Positions 1 through 13,619 are shown, counted from the stretch's first letter. The stretch: DNA of 64,000 bases from Scenedesmus sp. ARA3 (GCA_004335835.1 RWJK01001484.1:1-64000); one strand, 5' to 3'. The notes: generated by a model not told the origin, from the sequence alone. Translations and numbers: made by a program.

Positions 1-56
<56 letters not shown>

Positions 57-57
57 G
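1..57 (+). repeat. (CAG)n microsatellite, 19 units
   Basis: Perfect CAG repeat running off the left window edge. Related tracts lie at 160-193 and 291-306, all between the copies of the patatin exon. Confidence 0.97.
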
Positions 58-130
58 AGTTGTACTGCACAGCTCGTGCGCGTCCGGCGGCAGGTACTGC
101 TGCAGGAACTCACACAGCAGCGGGCCCAGC
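55..130 (-). repeat. Patatin-gene exon copy B
   Basis: A second copy of the same exon, with its own AG acceptor at 132-131, codes LGPLLCEFLQQYLPPDAHEL. It is followed by a possible GTGCAG donor at 70-65. A remnant of the same unit tail lies at about 300-330. The copies are separated by CAG repeats, which suggests replication slippage or unequal exchange through the microsatellite. Confidence 0.7.
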
Positions 131-923
131 CTGCAAGCATCAGCAGCACCAGCACCAGCAGCAGCAGCAGCAGCAGCAGTAGCAGCAGCAGTAAGGTGCG
201 CTCGAAGCTCGTGCGCGTCTGGCGGCAGGTACTGCTGCAGGAATTCACGCAGCAGGGGGCCCAGCCTGTGTGGGGCAGCAGCGGCAGCAGCAGCAGCAGC
301 AGCAGCGTTGAGTTGCACTGCATTGCAAGGCGATGGCTGGCAGATAGGAAGGGTAAAACGTGTTGCTGCAGGAACTTTCCCAAATGCAAGGAGCACATAC
401 AGCAATAGCAGCAGCTGCAACGTAGTACACTGCACAGACGGTGCATCTGGCCAGTTAAGTTCATACGAGGGTGGCAGGCAATTGCACTCCACTGCACACC
501 ACCCCACACCAATGGCAGATGCATGCCGCACACCTGTAGCGCGTGCCATTCTTGAGACAGTCCTCGCCAAACTCAATGAGGCTCTTTTCCACCGTCTCCA
601 TGTCAAGACCTGGGGGTGCAGCAGCAGCAGCAGAGGTGCAGTTCCAGTCGAGCTCGTGCTGCATTTCACAACAACAGCGGCTGCCGCACTGCCAAAAGAC
701 AGCACACAATAGCTAGCAGGAGAACGGCAGCTGCTGCTCTGCAAGCAACAGCCATTCTTGGAGCGAAGCCTTGTTGCATGCACTTGCAGCACAGTACAGC
801 TACTCATTTCTCAAAACCACGCTCTACCCTGCGTGCATTCTATCCAGCTGTTGTATGCCTGTGCTGCAGCTGCACTTGACCAGCCACCTCTGATGCTGGC
901 TCTCTCCAATCTATCATCCTCAT

Positions 924-975
<52 letters not shown>

Positions 976-2002
976 CACCTGCATTGAAGCTTGCTGCGAT
1001 GAGGGAGCCTGCTGAGGAGCCTGCCAGCTGCGTGGGCCGTGTCATGACGCCCTTCTGCACCAGCGAGGACACCAGGCCCACTGCAGGACAAATCATGGCA
1101 ACAAATCATTGCATAAGAGGGTTGTTTGTTGTAAGTGTATGTAGGAGTGCTGATTCTACACAATGCACGCACAGGCATTGTACTGCCAAGCCAGGACTCC
1201 TGGCCTGGACTGAGTCCCTGGATGGGACTGAGTCCCTGGATGGCGGCACTTGCATTGGGTGCATTGCATGCGCCAACTCTGCGAAGAGAGCACCACTGCA
1301 TAACTATGATCAAAGATCAATATGATGTGGTTGATTCAGCTGCTGTTTGAGCCACGGCACTTCACCCTGCTGCTCACCGTAGTACGGGAACACCAGGCCG
1401 CCTGCACTGAATCCAAAGCCCAGCGTGCCATTCAAATATGCCTGCTGCACTGCTGCTCTTTTGTGGGCTTTTATGTCATCTATTGTCATCCCTGACAGCC
1501 CAGAAGAGCTCTCTGACGAGCTACCAGCATCAGAGGCATCCATGCTGCTTGCAGGAGAGCTGCTACTGCTGCTGCTGTCTGAAGGCAGTGGGTGGCTCCT
1601 TGGAGTCTGCCGCACGCTGCTGAGGGACCTTCGGTTTATCAGCATTGCATCAAAATCATCTGGTAGCATGCTTGCAGCAACCGGTGGCCGCAGGAGCCTA
1701 GCAGGCCTGTGTACGTAATACTGACAGTGCTGCCCGCGTGCGGGAAGCCCATGGCGCGTACGCTCAGCTGCTAGCATCCTAGTAGTTTTTAAGGCGTATG
1801 CTGACTTGGTATGTAGCATGCTGGTCCCAAGCTTGCAAAGAGCCTCAATCGTCATGGAGGAGAGTGCGAGCAGCGTATGCGAGGTGATCAGGGCATCGTC
1901 AATGCACAAAGCCAAGCAGGCATGTGTGTTGAGAATGGTTAGTATGCTTGCTAGACTGCTGAGCCAGTCCGTGGCACTGGGGCTTTCCACATGACATGAC
2001 AC
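55..2002 (-). CDS. Patatin-like phospholipase (3' end beyond window)
   Basis: Patatin/PNPLA-type lipid acyl hydrolase with an expected Ser-Asp dyad. Exons on the minus strand are 2002-1378, 1080-979, 609-534, then a start at 265 (or its copy at 130). Phases join as 1, 1, 2. The spliced protein reads GFGFSAGGLVFPYY, then VGLVSSLVQKG, then LAGSSAGSLIAAS, which holds the family GXSXG nucleophile motif, then GLDMETVEKSLIEFG and LGPLLREFLQQYLPPDAHE. These segments occur in this order in plant and algal patatin-like proteins. The first about 150 residues are Ser/Arg-rich with little acid and could be a plastid transit peptide. An inner Met near 1816 is an alternative start. The catalytic Asp and the C-terminus lie outside the window. 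The exon starting at 265 exists in two tandem copies (see findings), so the junction beyond it is unresolved. Family call is firm, substrate unknown. Confidence 0.86.
195..265 (-). repeat. Patatin-gene exon copy A
   Basis: An AG acceptor at 267-266 opens an exon coding LGPLLREFLQQYLPPDAHEL. It joins the preceding exon (ending at 534, phase 2) in frame. The end of this copy differs from copy B and shows no clear GT donor before the CAG tract. Confidence 0.7.
924..974 (+). repeat. (CAG)n microsatellite in patatin intron
   Basis: Seventeen units. On the gene's sense strand it reads (CTG)n and lies just downstream of the donor at 978. Confidence 0.95.
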
Positions 2003-2141
2003 ATGTCACCCAACTGCCGCTTTGATGTGCGCTTTCGTACTGTTTAAAAGTAAAAGCATGAACATAAGGGTCTTTTATTCATTTTTCAGGCAGTGCTACG
2101 TCAATTGCGAGCAGTACAGCTCGTTCTGCTGACCCAGTGAG
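2003..2141. promoter_or_regulatory. Short divergent intergenic region
   Basis: Only about 140 bases separate the patatin start from the start chosen for the STPG gene, so a shared bidirectional promoter is likely if both starts are right. No clear core-promoter motif was seen. Confidence 0.35.
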
Positions 2142-3347
2142 ATGTGTTCAAAGTTCCCGTCGTCAAGGCACTGCTTACCCAGCTCAGAGGAACATCCTGA
2201 TTGGGACTTGAATCACATTCAACGCAACCACAATGTAGATGCTCTTCGGCGGGGTTACTGGGCCAGCCTGCAATCAACACAACAGCAGCTGCAGAAGGAG
2301 CCATCTCCACCAAGCTCGGTCGAACAGGACCAACGCAGGCTCTTGAGAAACCCATTGAAAGACCAGATACAGCACAATGGAGCAGCATCTGCCCTGTGGC
2401 AGGCCTTTGCGCAGCAGAAGCAACCAGGCTGTACAGAGCAGTCAGCTGGGCTGGTTGCGCTGCAGTGTGCTGCCCCAACCATGTTTCATCAGCAACGAAT
2501 GGAGACTGTTGAACATGCAAATGAACAAACAAATGATGCCATTTATTATGTGAGCAGCGTGCCAGACTATGCCAGGCAGCAGCTGCAAAGTCATCAAGGG
2601 ATTATCAGCAAGCACAGCAGCTGCAGTGCTTGTGGCAGTGAGTACAGCAGCACCTGCAGCAGCAGAAGCACCAGCCCTGTGCCAGAAGATGACAGTTGCA
2701 CTGAAGCAGCAGCATGTACAGGCAGCAACAACCAGCAAGCACATACACTTACAGAGAGGGCAGCGCCAGCATATTCATTCGGCCGATCTGCTAGATGGAT
2801 GAACAGCCAACGCCACACATCGAATGACCACACCACAGCAGCACATCACAGTAACAGCAGCAATAGTGGCAGCACCAGCTGCAGCAAGACTTTCCTGCAA
2901 GCTGCCGAAGCTGCTGCAGCTGCTGATGCGTTTGCAACAGCCAGGCGCCTTCTGGGGCTTGCACCAGGGGACAGGGGCAGCAGCATCGACCCTGCAGCAG
3001 CTGAGGCATTTGCAGCTGCGAGACAGGTGCTTGAATTGGCTCCTGATGCTGCTTTACCAGCTCAGCAATCGCAGCCAGATGACACAGAGCAAAAGAGGAA
3101 GCGAGTGCAGCAGAACCGCTCGCCCTGGGCATTGTCTGCTTGCTCAGAAGCAGCGGCAGCAGCAGCCAGCAGCAAGCGACAACGGAACATGCAAGTTCCT
3201 GCAGCCTGCCACAACACGCAGCAGCAGCTCGACGATTGCAAGTCTCAGCCAAGCAACAAGCAGCAGCGGAAGCAGCAAGTATCAGAAGCGCGAAACCTGG
3301 CACCAAGCAGCTCTGGTGCAGCAGCGACAAGTACAGCAGGCCCTGCT

Positions 3348-3395
<48 letters not shown>

Positions 3396-3914
3396 GCTCC
3401 CACCCAGGGTGAAAACCCCTCCAGCCGCAGTCAGGCTGAACAGCAGCGCAGCTGTCAGAGTGCTGCAGCTGCTGGGGCGGTGGCTTGTGCAGGGGGTGCT
3501 GCTACAGCAGGCATCAACTTGCTGAAGCCAAAGTGAGCAGGAGCGCTACACACCAGCTGCAGTGCATGCATGAAGCCGCATAAAACTTGCAGGCTGGCGC
3601 CTTGATGAATAGCTGTTTGTATGCTGCCCTTTGGATAGCGGAAGCCGCAACTGCTTCACAGTGTTTGTTGCTGTGTCTCTGCTCCTGCTGCTACTGCCAC
3701 GTAGGGCTGCAGCATTCTCCTTTGGGCATGCCTCAGTCAAGCAGCAGATCCAGCAGCTGCTGCAGGAGAGGAAGCAGCAGCAGGCAGCAGCTGCAGCAGA
3801 AGCGGAGGCAGCGGCAGATGCAAGAAGCACTGCTCGTGCTGTGCTGCTGGCAAGCGCAATGGCAGAGGCAGAGGCAGCAGGGGCGGCACCAGCAGCAGTT
3901 GAAGTTATAAAAGC

Positions 3915-3945
<31 letters not shown>

Positions 3946-6900
3946 ATAGCAGCAACATATGACGCAGAGAATCTGAGCCCTAGGCAGCTAAGCGCCCGCA
4001 GGAGAAGCAGTAGCACCATCGGCACCCCTGCTGAATGGGGCCAGCACCACTCGAGTGTGCCCAAATGCAGCGCAGCTGAGCCAGATGCAGCCGTTGTGGC
4101 ACCACACTCACGACAGCAGTCCCGCTTCCCAGCAATGCAGTCCAAGGTTGGCACGTTTGGTGCAGCTCTGGCATCATCTGGTGCTGCAGCTGGCAGTGCA
4201 AGCGGCACAGCAGGCAACTGCCTGCTGGGTCCTGCCAGTTACAATGTGACAGGCAGCGGCCTTGACGCGCTATCGTACAGGCAGCGCAGCAGCAGGAGCA
4301 GCGCATTGTTTGGCAGCCCTGTGCGGCAGCGGCAGCGCCAGCAGCATGCGCTGCTGCGGGCTGGCCCCAGCCAGAGCAGCACAAGCATCAGCCAGAGTGT
4401 GAACATTAGGGAGAGAAGCGATGGCAGACGGAGGGAACGCGTGATAGGCGGCACCGCTTGGTCTGACGCGTTGTTGTGGGCTGCAGGAATGCCGCAGCCG
4501 TGCAGCTGGTGCAGCAGCCAGCAGCAGGGTTGCAGTGCTGAAACAGGGGGTGGCAGCAGTGGCTGCTGGCCGGCAGGCCATGGCTGCACATGTACAGCAA
4601 GGGAAGGGCCGAGTGTGTTCAGGAGAAGGGCAGGAGGCATTGCGTGGAGCGTACCTGGCATCACAGCTGTGCCAAACCAGCAGCAGCAGCAGCAGCAGCA
4701 TTGGGGTGGAGTTGACATGGGGTGTGAGCGCAGTAGCAGCGGCAGGAATGCGCAGCACGTGCGCAGCAGCAGTGCGCCATGCAGGGCACGTTTGGTGAGG
4801 CAGGTGGTGGCTGCAAGTGGTGCAGCTTCAGGGATACCAAGTCTGCACATTCATCCAGCAGCTGCCACCAGTCTATCTGCTGCTGCTGCTGCTGTCTGTG
4901 TTGGCAAAGATGGGCTGCTGACACACAGCAGGCCTGGAAGAGCAGCAGCAGCAGCTGGTGTGCTGAGCTGGCTGGAGGCTGATGTGGCAGCAGCCAGCAA
5001 TGCCATAAAGCTGCGAATCAAAGGCGGCGTTATAACACCTCTTTCAACGCCCAAGCCATCAACACCTAGACCATCGCCAGCCGCAGCAGGCCCAGCAATA
5101 GCGTGCACGCTGCCAGCAAATGCGAGCAGCACTGCTGTTGCAGCCAGCGCAGAACAGCAGCAGCATGGCATGCCCGCATCAACATTGGATGGTGATGTTA
5201 TTGAGCTGCCAGCTGCTGGCTCAGCAGCAGCAGCAGCAGATGATGGTGAAGTTCACAGTGGTCAGGTGTGGCTTGATGTGAAGTTCACACTGGTTGAGCC
5301 GCGAGTGAAGGGTGGCTTGATCATGGCCAGGGCCAGCAGCAACCCTAGGAGCAGCAGCAGGCTTGGCTGCGAATCACCAACAGCAGCAGCAGCAGCAGGC
5401 GAAGACATGCCTGCATGCAGGGATAGTCAATCAGCTGCTTTAGCTAGCTTCACATCAGCCCGGCATATAGATGTATGGTCATTGGACGCAGCTATCAGGC
5501 CACGCAAGCCTGCGTGGCAGTTCACTGCTGCCGCCAGGACCAGCTGCAACCTGGACAGCAGCAGCAGCAGCAGCAACGCTGGCAGCAGTGGCAGCAGCAA
5601 CCTGCAGCTGCTAGATCTGCAGCCAAATGATGCCGTGCTGCACCCTCGCAAGGGCTTGGGTGTGCTGTGCTTTGAGGCCCAAGGGTCCCGGCAGTCTGGC
5701 AGCAGCAGCAGCAGCAGTGGGAGCGCAGGTTTGCGTGAGCTGCTGCTTGCTGCAAGGGACAGCAGCAGGGCAAGGTGCGGTGTGGCGAGGGAGTGTTGAT
5801 TTTGGGTTTTTTTTTGCGGCTTGCAGGAGACATCGATGCTGTTTCTCCACACAACTTGGCATGCAGGAGCCGATGCACATGCTGCACTCTGGTCTGCCGT
5901 TTGCTCTGCACTGCAGCACTCTTGCTTCATTCTGTTACTGCATCATCAAATGTTCCAAGGGTTGCATGCAATAGGTGTATAATCATGTTTTGATTATTGC
6001 TGGATATGTCCTGCCTGCGCCTTGTGCCTTGCAGGCAGCCCGGCCCCTGTAGCTACAACATCAGCAGCGCCTGGGCCTACCTGCAGAAGCATGTGCCGTC
6101 AGTGCTGCTGGCAGCAGCAGCAACACAAGCCCTGGCAGCAGCAGCAGCAGCAGCTTCTATACCAGCAGCCGATACCAGCAGCAGCAGCAATGCCATGCAG
6201 GGTGCAGATCGTGCAGCAAGCCCTGAAGCTGCTGCTGCTGCTGCTGCTGCTGCTGAGTCAGCAAGGGAATGGTATGACCTGGGCAGAGCGCTGCAGCATG
6301 TGCGGCCCAGGGTTCCTGCCTGGGGTTTTGCACCAATGCCAACAGTGGTGGCAGGGTTTAGGCACCGTGGTGCTTGTGGTTTAGATGGAGGTTCTGGCTG
6401 CGGAGGGGCTTTAACAGCTGGCCTGGAGCTGCTGTATGATGTGCAGCTCACGCTTGTCAGAAGGAGGACAGCAGGTGCGTGGGTTTGACCATATTTGACC
6501 AGCTGTGGCAGGGAATGCAGCTGCCAGCAACAGGTTCATCGTGCCACATGTGCACAGCATTTGGAGGCTGTTAAAAGGGTTATGCCTGCTGTGCCTGGGG
6601 CTGATGCTACTCCATTTTGCAACTGCACCTTGTACTGCGCCTAGTTGCAATCACTAGATGCAGGTGATTCATCTCATCTAATCTTGTGACTGACTTTGTC
6701 ACTTTGACTGCAGGTGGTGTGCCATTCCAGCTGCAGCTGCCATGTGCAATCAACAGCCACGCTGCAGCAGCAGCGCCCTCCGCCCAGCCCCACTTGGGCC
6801 CTGGCTGCTATGACCCCAGCTACAGCCTAGTACAGCCAGTACTGGCGCGGCTGCTGCTGCCATTCCAAGCTGGCAGCAGCAGCAGCAGCAGCAGCAGCCA

Positions 6901-7619
6901 GCAAGCTTTTGCAGGAGCTCCAGCTAACAGTAATGCAGGAGCAGCACAGCAGCCAAAGGAGGGAGATGTTCTGGACTTGGATGTGGCTGCTGCATTGCAA
7001 GCAGTGCTGCCAAGCAAGGCAGCTCACTCTGCAGTGCAAATGCGCCTCATGCTTGGCAGGGAGCAGGCAGCAGCAGCACTGTCAGCTATGGCAGCAGCAG
7101 CAGCAGCCGGCGGAGGTTTTGGGGATGCGAGTGGTTTAGGATTTGGGAAGCTGACCAGCCAGCTGCCATTGCCAGATGCTGACCTGGACGCTGCACTGCG
7201 GAGGCGGCTGCCTGTTGTTACAGGCTTTGTCAGTAACAGTCCGGGGCATGCAGGTGAGCTTTGGCCCCTGGGTGAATGTATGCGCATGCGGGCAGCAACA
7301 ATGACTTGCAACAGAAACATATGTCATGGGCTGCACAAGCATGTAACTGTCTGGCTGGCTGCCAGCATGCGGTATTTGCTTTGCTTTCACCTGACAGCAA
7401 GAAATGCTACTGCGTGTTGCTGGACAATGCAAGACTGGATTGTCGACCACAACGTGCTGAGGACATGTGGCCTCTGCAATGAATACAAAGCTCCATCTGA
7501 CGGCGAGTGGCTGCCACATCTCATTGGTGCCCGCAGGCCTAACACCTCCAGCAGATGCAGCAGCAGCACAGAGAGGCCCAGGCAGCTACCAGCCCCAGCA
7601 CCCTGACACATTCGATGCT

Positions 7620-7717
<98 letters not shown>

Positions 7718-9243
7718 TTGTCTAGAAACAGGTGCTGCAGCACCTGGCCTCCCGGGCCCAGACTTCTCCCGCACCACAGACAGGCAGGGCTACCTGCCCA
7801 CCAGCGAGGCAGCAGCAGCAGCAGTGCTGGCAGTGCGGCGGCTGGCAGCGATCGGTGCCGAGGGCGACCGCCTGGATCTGCATCCTAACATGTTACTAAC
7901 ACGGCCACGGCCGCCGCCCGGCTTGATCCAGCCGCCGCATTGTAACAGCCCAGCCGCCAAGGATCCGGAAGGTTATGCAGCACGCCAGGCACAGCAGATG
8001 GGTGCTTGGAAGGAAAGGCTATGCAGTGCTGCTGCTGATGCAGTGATGCCTCGGCCTGCAGGGCAGCGAGGTGCTGTGGAGTTTGACAAGATGCTACCGA
8101 GGGAGGATGCTGCTGCTGTTGGTGGTGGGAGTGGTGGGCAGGTGCTGCGGCTGCAGCAGTGCGACCTGGACTACAGGTGGGTGAATAAAACTTTGCTGCC
8201 GGCACTGCAGGCACTAGTTATAAGATGCAAATCACATGGATGACACCAAGCTTGATGACACCTACATTTGCTAAGCACCCTTGGTGCAACGCACACAGCC
8301 GATACTTGGCGATGCTGATGCGACCTGTGTGTTGGCAGCATGACGCAAGCTGTTGATGCACCAACAAGCAAACAGTTTGTAACAACCATGTTGTCACAGA
8401 GGGATGTAAGTGAGGGTGGTCACATGTGGGCCCTGGCACTATCCAAGATAAATATCGTGGTGTGCTCATGACACGGCTTTGCTTTGCAGGGTTGAGGACA
8501 TCCCCTTGAGTGTGCTAGCAGGCCACCGCAGCACCCCCAGGGCCCCTGCCTTTGCAACCATGCAGCCACGCACAGCAGCAGCAGCAGCAGCAGAGCCGGC
8601 GCCTGGGGACCTGCTGCAGCTGGATGCTGCTGCAGCAGCAGATGCAGTGCGGTCCAGAGCAATCGCAGGGGCTGTGGGATCAGGCACACATAGCACAGGA
8701 CTCATCAACTTACAGCTGCAGCTGGGGAGAGAGGAGCTTAGGGGAAGTGCAGCTGGTGTGGATGTGGTGTCTACAGCTGATGCTGAAGCAGCTGCCTGGA
8801 TTGGGTTTTACACTGATCCAAGAAGGCCTGATGTGCGGAAGCCGAGGGTGCCAGGGGCTTTAGGGTTTGAGCGGCAGCTTAGCAGGGTAGCAGTGTGTGC
8901 GATTGCAGCAGCAGCGGCAGCTCCAGAGGTGGGGAAGGAGACGGGGGATGTTGATGGGGGTGTGTATGAGCCACGGCTTGCAGCAGTGTGGCCGGCTGCA
9001 GCTGCTGCTGGGTTCACAAGTGCAGCTAGGCCAGGTCCTGCAGCAGCAGCTCAGGGGGCAGGGGTGGTTGAGCATGCAGCCGATGCAGCAAAGAAGGCAG
9101 CAACAGCAGCAGCAGGGGCAAGCGGTGATGGTACCACCGGTGGGAATGCTCAGCAGCAGCAGCTGTCCAGGAAGCAGAGGCTGCAGCTGCTGAAGAGCTA
9201 CAACAAGCAGAAGCTCAAGCAGCAGCAGCAGCAGCCAGAGTAA
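2142..9243 (+). CDS. Sperm-tail PG-rich (STPG) repeat protein
   Basis: Probable axoneme or microtubule-associated protein, from the family role of STPG repeats. Exons: 2142-3532, 3705-5774, 6035-6474, 6714-7253, 7537-8176, 8490-9243. All phases join, giving 1,944 residues. GPGxY-type motifs recur: LLGPASYN (about residue 638), QPGPCSYN (1154), LGPGCYDP (1329), RGPGSYQP (1494), LPGPDF (1551). A second internal motif, a GD(V/L)-hydrophobic-L stretch followed by LQLxLGRE, appears at least twice (in the exons from 6714 and 8490). The first exon is Gln/Ser/Ala-rich and has two similar helices (ATARRLLGLAP and AAARQVLELAP). The apparent stop at 3534 is removed by the GTGAGC donor at 3533, which joins in frame to the acceptor before 3705. 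The Leu-rich stretch at 3631-3704 is therefore intron pyrimidine tract, not a signal peptide. The true start and the completeness of the first exon are uncertain. Confidence 0.72.
3358..3393 (+). repeat. Coding (CAG)n, poly-glutamine tract
   Basis: About 12 units read as Gln near the end of the first STPG-protein exon. Confidence 0.9.
7621..7716 (+). repeat. Coding (CAG)32, poly-alanine tract
   Basis: A perfect 96-base repeat read in the GCA frame inside the STPG protein, giving more than 30 consecutive alanines just after the RGPGSYQP motif. Confidence 0.95.
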
Positions 9244-9718
9244 AGCTCTGGTCGAGTTGTGTGTGTTTGGTATGCTGCACAGCACTGCACTGCATGCGCA
9301 TCTGGTCCGCATCTGCAGCAGCTGAGACATGTTAACTTTTTGCACCTGAAGCTGCTGCAACCTTTTAGCTGGGCTTATTGCATTTTTAAGTTTGCCATGC
9401 ATTGCCTGGCAAGCTCAACTGAGCTTGCAGCTCACCAGGGGAGTCGAGAACATGCCGTTGACTTTGAAACCCTTGTTGCCAACAACGCGGCATACACGAA
9501 GCTTACACACCTGAGTTTGTATAACTTGCTGAAAGAGAGTAGGATCGTTCAGCATAAAACCTTTCACGTTGACGATCTGTCCGCACTGAACTGTTCCGCC
9601 TCAACTTGCGTGTGTTGATCTACTCGTTGGTACTTGCTATCTGACCTATTCGTAACCAACAGTTGATACATCAGATCTCGTGTTACCTGCTGTACAATGC
9701 TGATGTGAAGCGAGAGTA
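9244..9718. other. Intergenic, STPG gene to thrombospondin-type gene
   Basis: Both flanking genes run on the plus strand. The region should hold the 3' UTR of the first and the promoter of the second. No gene or clear motif was seen. Confidence 0.5.
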
Positions 9719-12700
9719 ATGCACAGGAGGATGCAGGTTAGCAGGCCTGAACAGCCGGTGTGGTGGGCCGAACTCACTGCTTCTGAACGATGGAACGACA
9801 CATGGGTTATACATAGAAACTTTGTACTTTTTTCATTCAGGACCTGTGAAATAAGGCTGGTGTACGGTCACATACTGCCCTGCACACCTTTCCTCCTGTC
9901 AGGTGCTGCGCCTGGCACACGTGCCTGCTGTGCTGTGTCTACTGCTGAGCACTTTCATCAGTTTTCTGGCTCCAGCAGCAGCAGCAGCTTGTGTAGGGGG
10001 CGATCCTGTTGTTACCCCCTGCCCCTCGGCACTTGCTGCTGCTCAGGCCCTCACTGGCAACAGTGCACAGCTGCCAGTTTCAAATGCAGCATTCAGCGGC
10101 GCATGCACCCCGGGCGGCATTGAAGGGATGCTGTTAATCAGCAGCTTTGGCTGCCATCATTTGAACTCGAAAATGCCGCTGGGTGAGCACATCATACGTG
10201 CTGCGCAGCTGCAACGATGGCATGCACAAGCAGTCATTCTCCCCCTGCATTCATGCGCATGCAATGTGGGGCTACGGCACGGCTGAATCTGCAACTGCAG
10301 AAATGCCATATCGACCTCCTGCTATTAAGTATGCGCTGAGGCGAGAAGAAGGCAACGACATCATCAAGCAGCAGCCCAGTTGATAAGGGCAGCAACAGCA
10401 GCCAGTGCAAACACCTTGATGCTGATTAGCACACCTGCAGGGTTACGGCACACCTGGCAAATATACTGCTGCCTTGCTGTGATACTGCTGTTATACTGCT
10501 GCCGCAGGTGCCGTGGTGCTGAGCAATGGCGATGCGCGGATTGGAGCCATCACCAGCAACACAGCGCTGCAGCGGACGCAGGCCCAGGGCACAGGCATTG
10601 GCAGCGATCCAGACCTGCAGGCACTCTCAACAGCAGCAGGCTATTCCCAGGCACTGTGTGATGAAGTGCTGCTGCAGTTTGACGTAACGCCTACTGCCAG
10701 TGGCAACTTGGCTTTTCAGTATGTCTTTGGCAGTGAAGAGTATCCAGACTTTGCCCCGAGCCCAGGTGAGGCAAGCAGTTGTGTATGCACATGCAGGTGC
10801 AGTTGCAGTCGCAAAAGCATCAAACGCTGTCTGCAAGGCTTGGTTGGTGACAGGACTGGGCAGCCGCGGCAGCGACGGACACAGCTGTTCATAAGTGTTA
10901 CTGTGCACACTGCCTTGCATGCTGATATTCAGCGACAAAACTTTCAAAGCGGTGTGTTTGCTTAGGCTGTGTCAGCTGCAGCTGCAGCAACACAGCTGAG
11001 CAGCCATAGCTGTGGCCTGCCCAGCAGCCGCACCACAGCTGCAGCCTGTGCATCTTTTGGGGTGCCATGTTCGAGTCTGTCACTTTTTACTCACCCGCTG
11101 TCCACGCATTTCTCACTGCCGTCACGGTGCAGACTATCCGGATCCATCTCCATACAATGACATATTTGGCTTCTTCATGTGGGAAGACTCCGGGACCCAC
11201 ACCAACATTGCCCTGCTGCCAAACACATCCAGCCCAGTCAGCATTTCTACGGTCAACGCGTTACACAACACCTACTACATCAACAATGATTATGCTTCTG
11301 CAACAAAGGCCACGGAGCTCAACGGGCTCACAAAGCTAATCAAGACAGCGGATTACTACGTCACGGCAGGCACCACGTACCACGTAAAGCTCGCGATAGC
11401 AGATGGCCAAGATGCTGGTATCGATTCCATTGTTTGGATTAGGGTTGGCTCTGTGCGGTTCAATATCAAAGACTGTGTTGGAGCGTGGGTGCCGCATATG
11501 TGGGGTCCGCTGAACGGAACTTGCACAGGGGCTTGTGAGGGAGGCGATGGGCTGCTGCCAGAGGTCTACTTCATCTCTGTTGCTGCTGCCAACGGTGAGC
11601 GCAAGCATGCAATAACTTTCAATGAATGTGACATGCATGCAGCTGCTTTTGCAATAAGCTCTGAGGTTGCCGTCACATCTCATGATCTGTGGCAGCCGCC
11701 GGCAGCCAATGCAAGCGCAACTGCCTGCCATAGGGCATCAAAGTCTTTTCAAACATACGCCATAGGGCGTGCCAGATGCATAGCTGCGTGCAACCCTGGC
11801 ATTTGTTTTGCTGCAAATCTGCCCACCGACACCTGCCTGCTTCTCGACAGGCGGAAATGATTGCCCAACCATCAACGGCACAACACGGCTGTCCACGCCT
11901 TGCAAAAACAACAACCCCTGCCCCGTCAACTGCACTGCCGCATGGGTTAAGACCGGCAACTGCACTGGGCTGTGCTCTGGGGGCAGCGGCTTTGTACCAG
12001 AGGTGGGAAAAGCAAAGCACTGTAGTTGGTGCTGCTGCTGCTGCACTGAGGCACAAGAGCATGCTGTTACAAGCCCATCTTCTAGGGATATGAACAACAG
12101 CAGCGCTGCAACATGACAATTGCAACCTACACCCACTCCAACAACTGTGCTACTGTCTCTGTTTTCTGACCACATGTCACACAGGTGTTTCTGGTTTCAA
12201 GCCCAGCCATGTATGGTGGCAGCTGCCCCAGCACAAATGGCACCACTCGGCTTTCCCTGCCCTGCAACAACACCACGCCCTGCCCTCCTAGGGACTGTGT
12301 TGGCGGCTGGGTGGCTGCTGCTGAAGGCGCCTGCCAGGCTCCTTGCGGTGGCGGCTCTGGCTTGCTGCTGGAGCGGTATGTGGTCAATGTGACGGCTGCG
12401 TACAATGGTAAGTATAATTTGTGCTGATTGTGTGACAGTGTGTAACATATCAGGTGCATGTGGTGGCGGCTATGGCCTGCTGCTGGAGCGGTATGTGGTC
12501 AACGTGACGGCTGCGTACAACGGTGAGCGGCGTTAATAACAAGTTTGTAACAGACCAGCTGCATGTGTGTTGTGTGATACACGTGCCAGCTGCATTCAAG
12601 CTGAAGTTCAGCAAGGAGTATGCAGATGATGAACAGGCATGGAGCTGATGCAGATGCTGTTGTTCAGAGTACTGCAGATGACCATGGTGCCTGATGTTTG

Positions 12701-13561
12701 GCCTGCTGCTGCTGCTGCTGCCTGTGCGCCAACCAGGCACGGAGTGCCCAGAGGTCAATGGCACCACACGACTGGAGCAGGTGGGAGGCAGAAAGAGAGC
12801 AGCGAGGGCAGCTGCAAAAGCATGCATGGTGTGCACCACATTATTCTGCTGCAACTGGCCCACCCATGCACATCATATGCACACATAATGCCCCCCATGC
12901 ATCTGCAGCACATGTATCAGCCTGAAATTGCTGTGGCCAGGCTGTGCATCTAATGAGTGCTTGCCCTCTGCCTGTATTCCGGTCGTGTTCAGGTTTGCAA
13001 CAACACCACACCTTGCCCAGTCAACTGCACCGGCGCATGGCAAGTGCTCAACAGCAGCACATGCACAGGTGTTAAACTCACTGGGTCAGGGCACAGCTGC
13101 CATACGACCATGCACAGTGATGTTTTGTTATTTGACCCTGTCAAGCAACTGTGACTTGGCATGCAGTCTACACAGTGAATGTTAGCAGTGAGCAACAGCA
13201 TTACATGTGTATTTCTCCTTGTTTTGTTTGCAGGTCACTGCAGTGGCGGTGCTGGCTTTGTGCCTGAGACATACATCGTTGAGCAGGCGGCGCTGTACGG
13301 GGGTGTGCCATGCCCCGAGGCAAACAACACAATCAGGTGAAGCAGCAGCTGCTGCAGCTGCTGATGCTATGTACAGCAGTATATGCAGCGTCAGCCATTG
13401 CCAGTAGTGCTGCCTGCCTTCTGCTGCTGTAAAACTTCACTACAAAAGCAACCGTTTACCAACATTGTAGTTTAGAGATGCCTTGTGTTGCAGGAGGCAC
13501 TGCAAGATGCCCTCCAAGACAGCAAGTCTGCACGTCGTATGTGCACTGACCACACTGCATT

Positions 13562-13619
<58 letters not shown>

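Noticed and set aside
3631..3704. Possible separate gene start with a Leu-rich signal peptide
   Set aside because: The stretch is the pyrimidine-rich end of an intron. The GTGAGC donor at 3533 joins in frame to the acceptor before 3705, merging two open frames into one gene.
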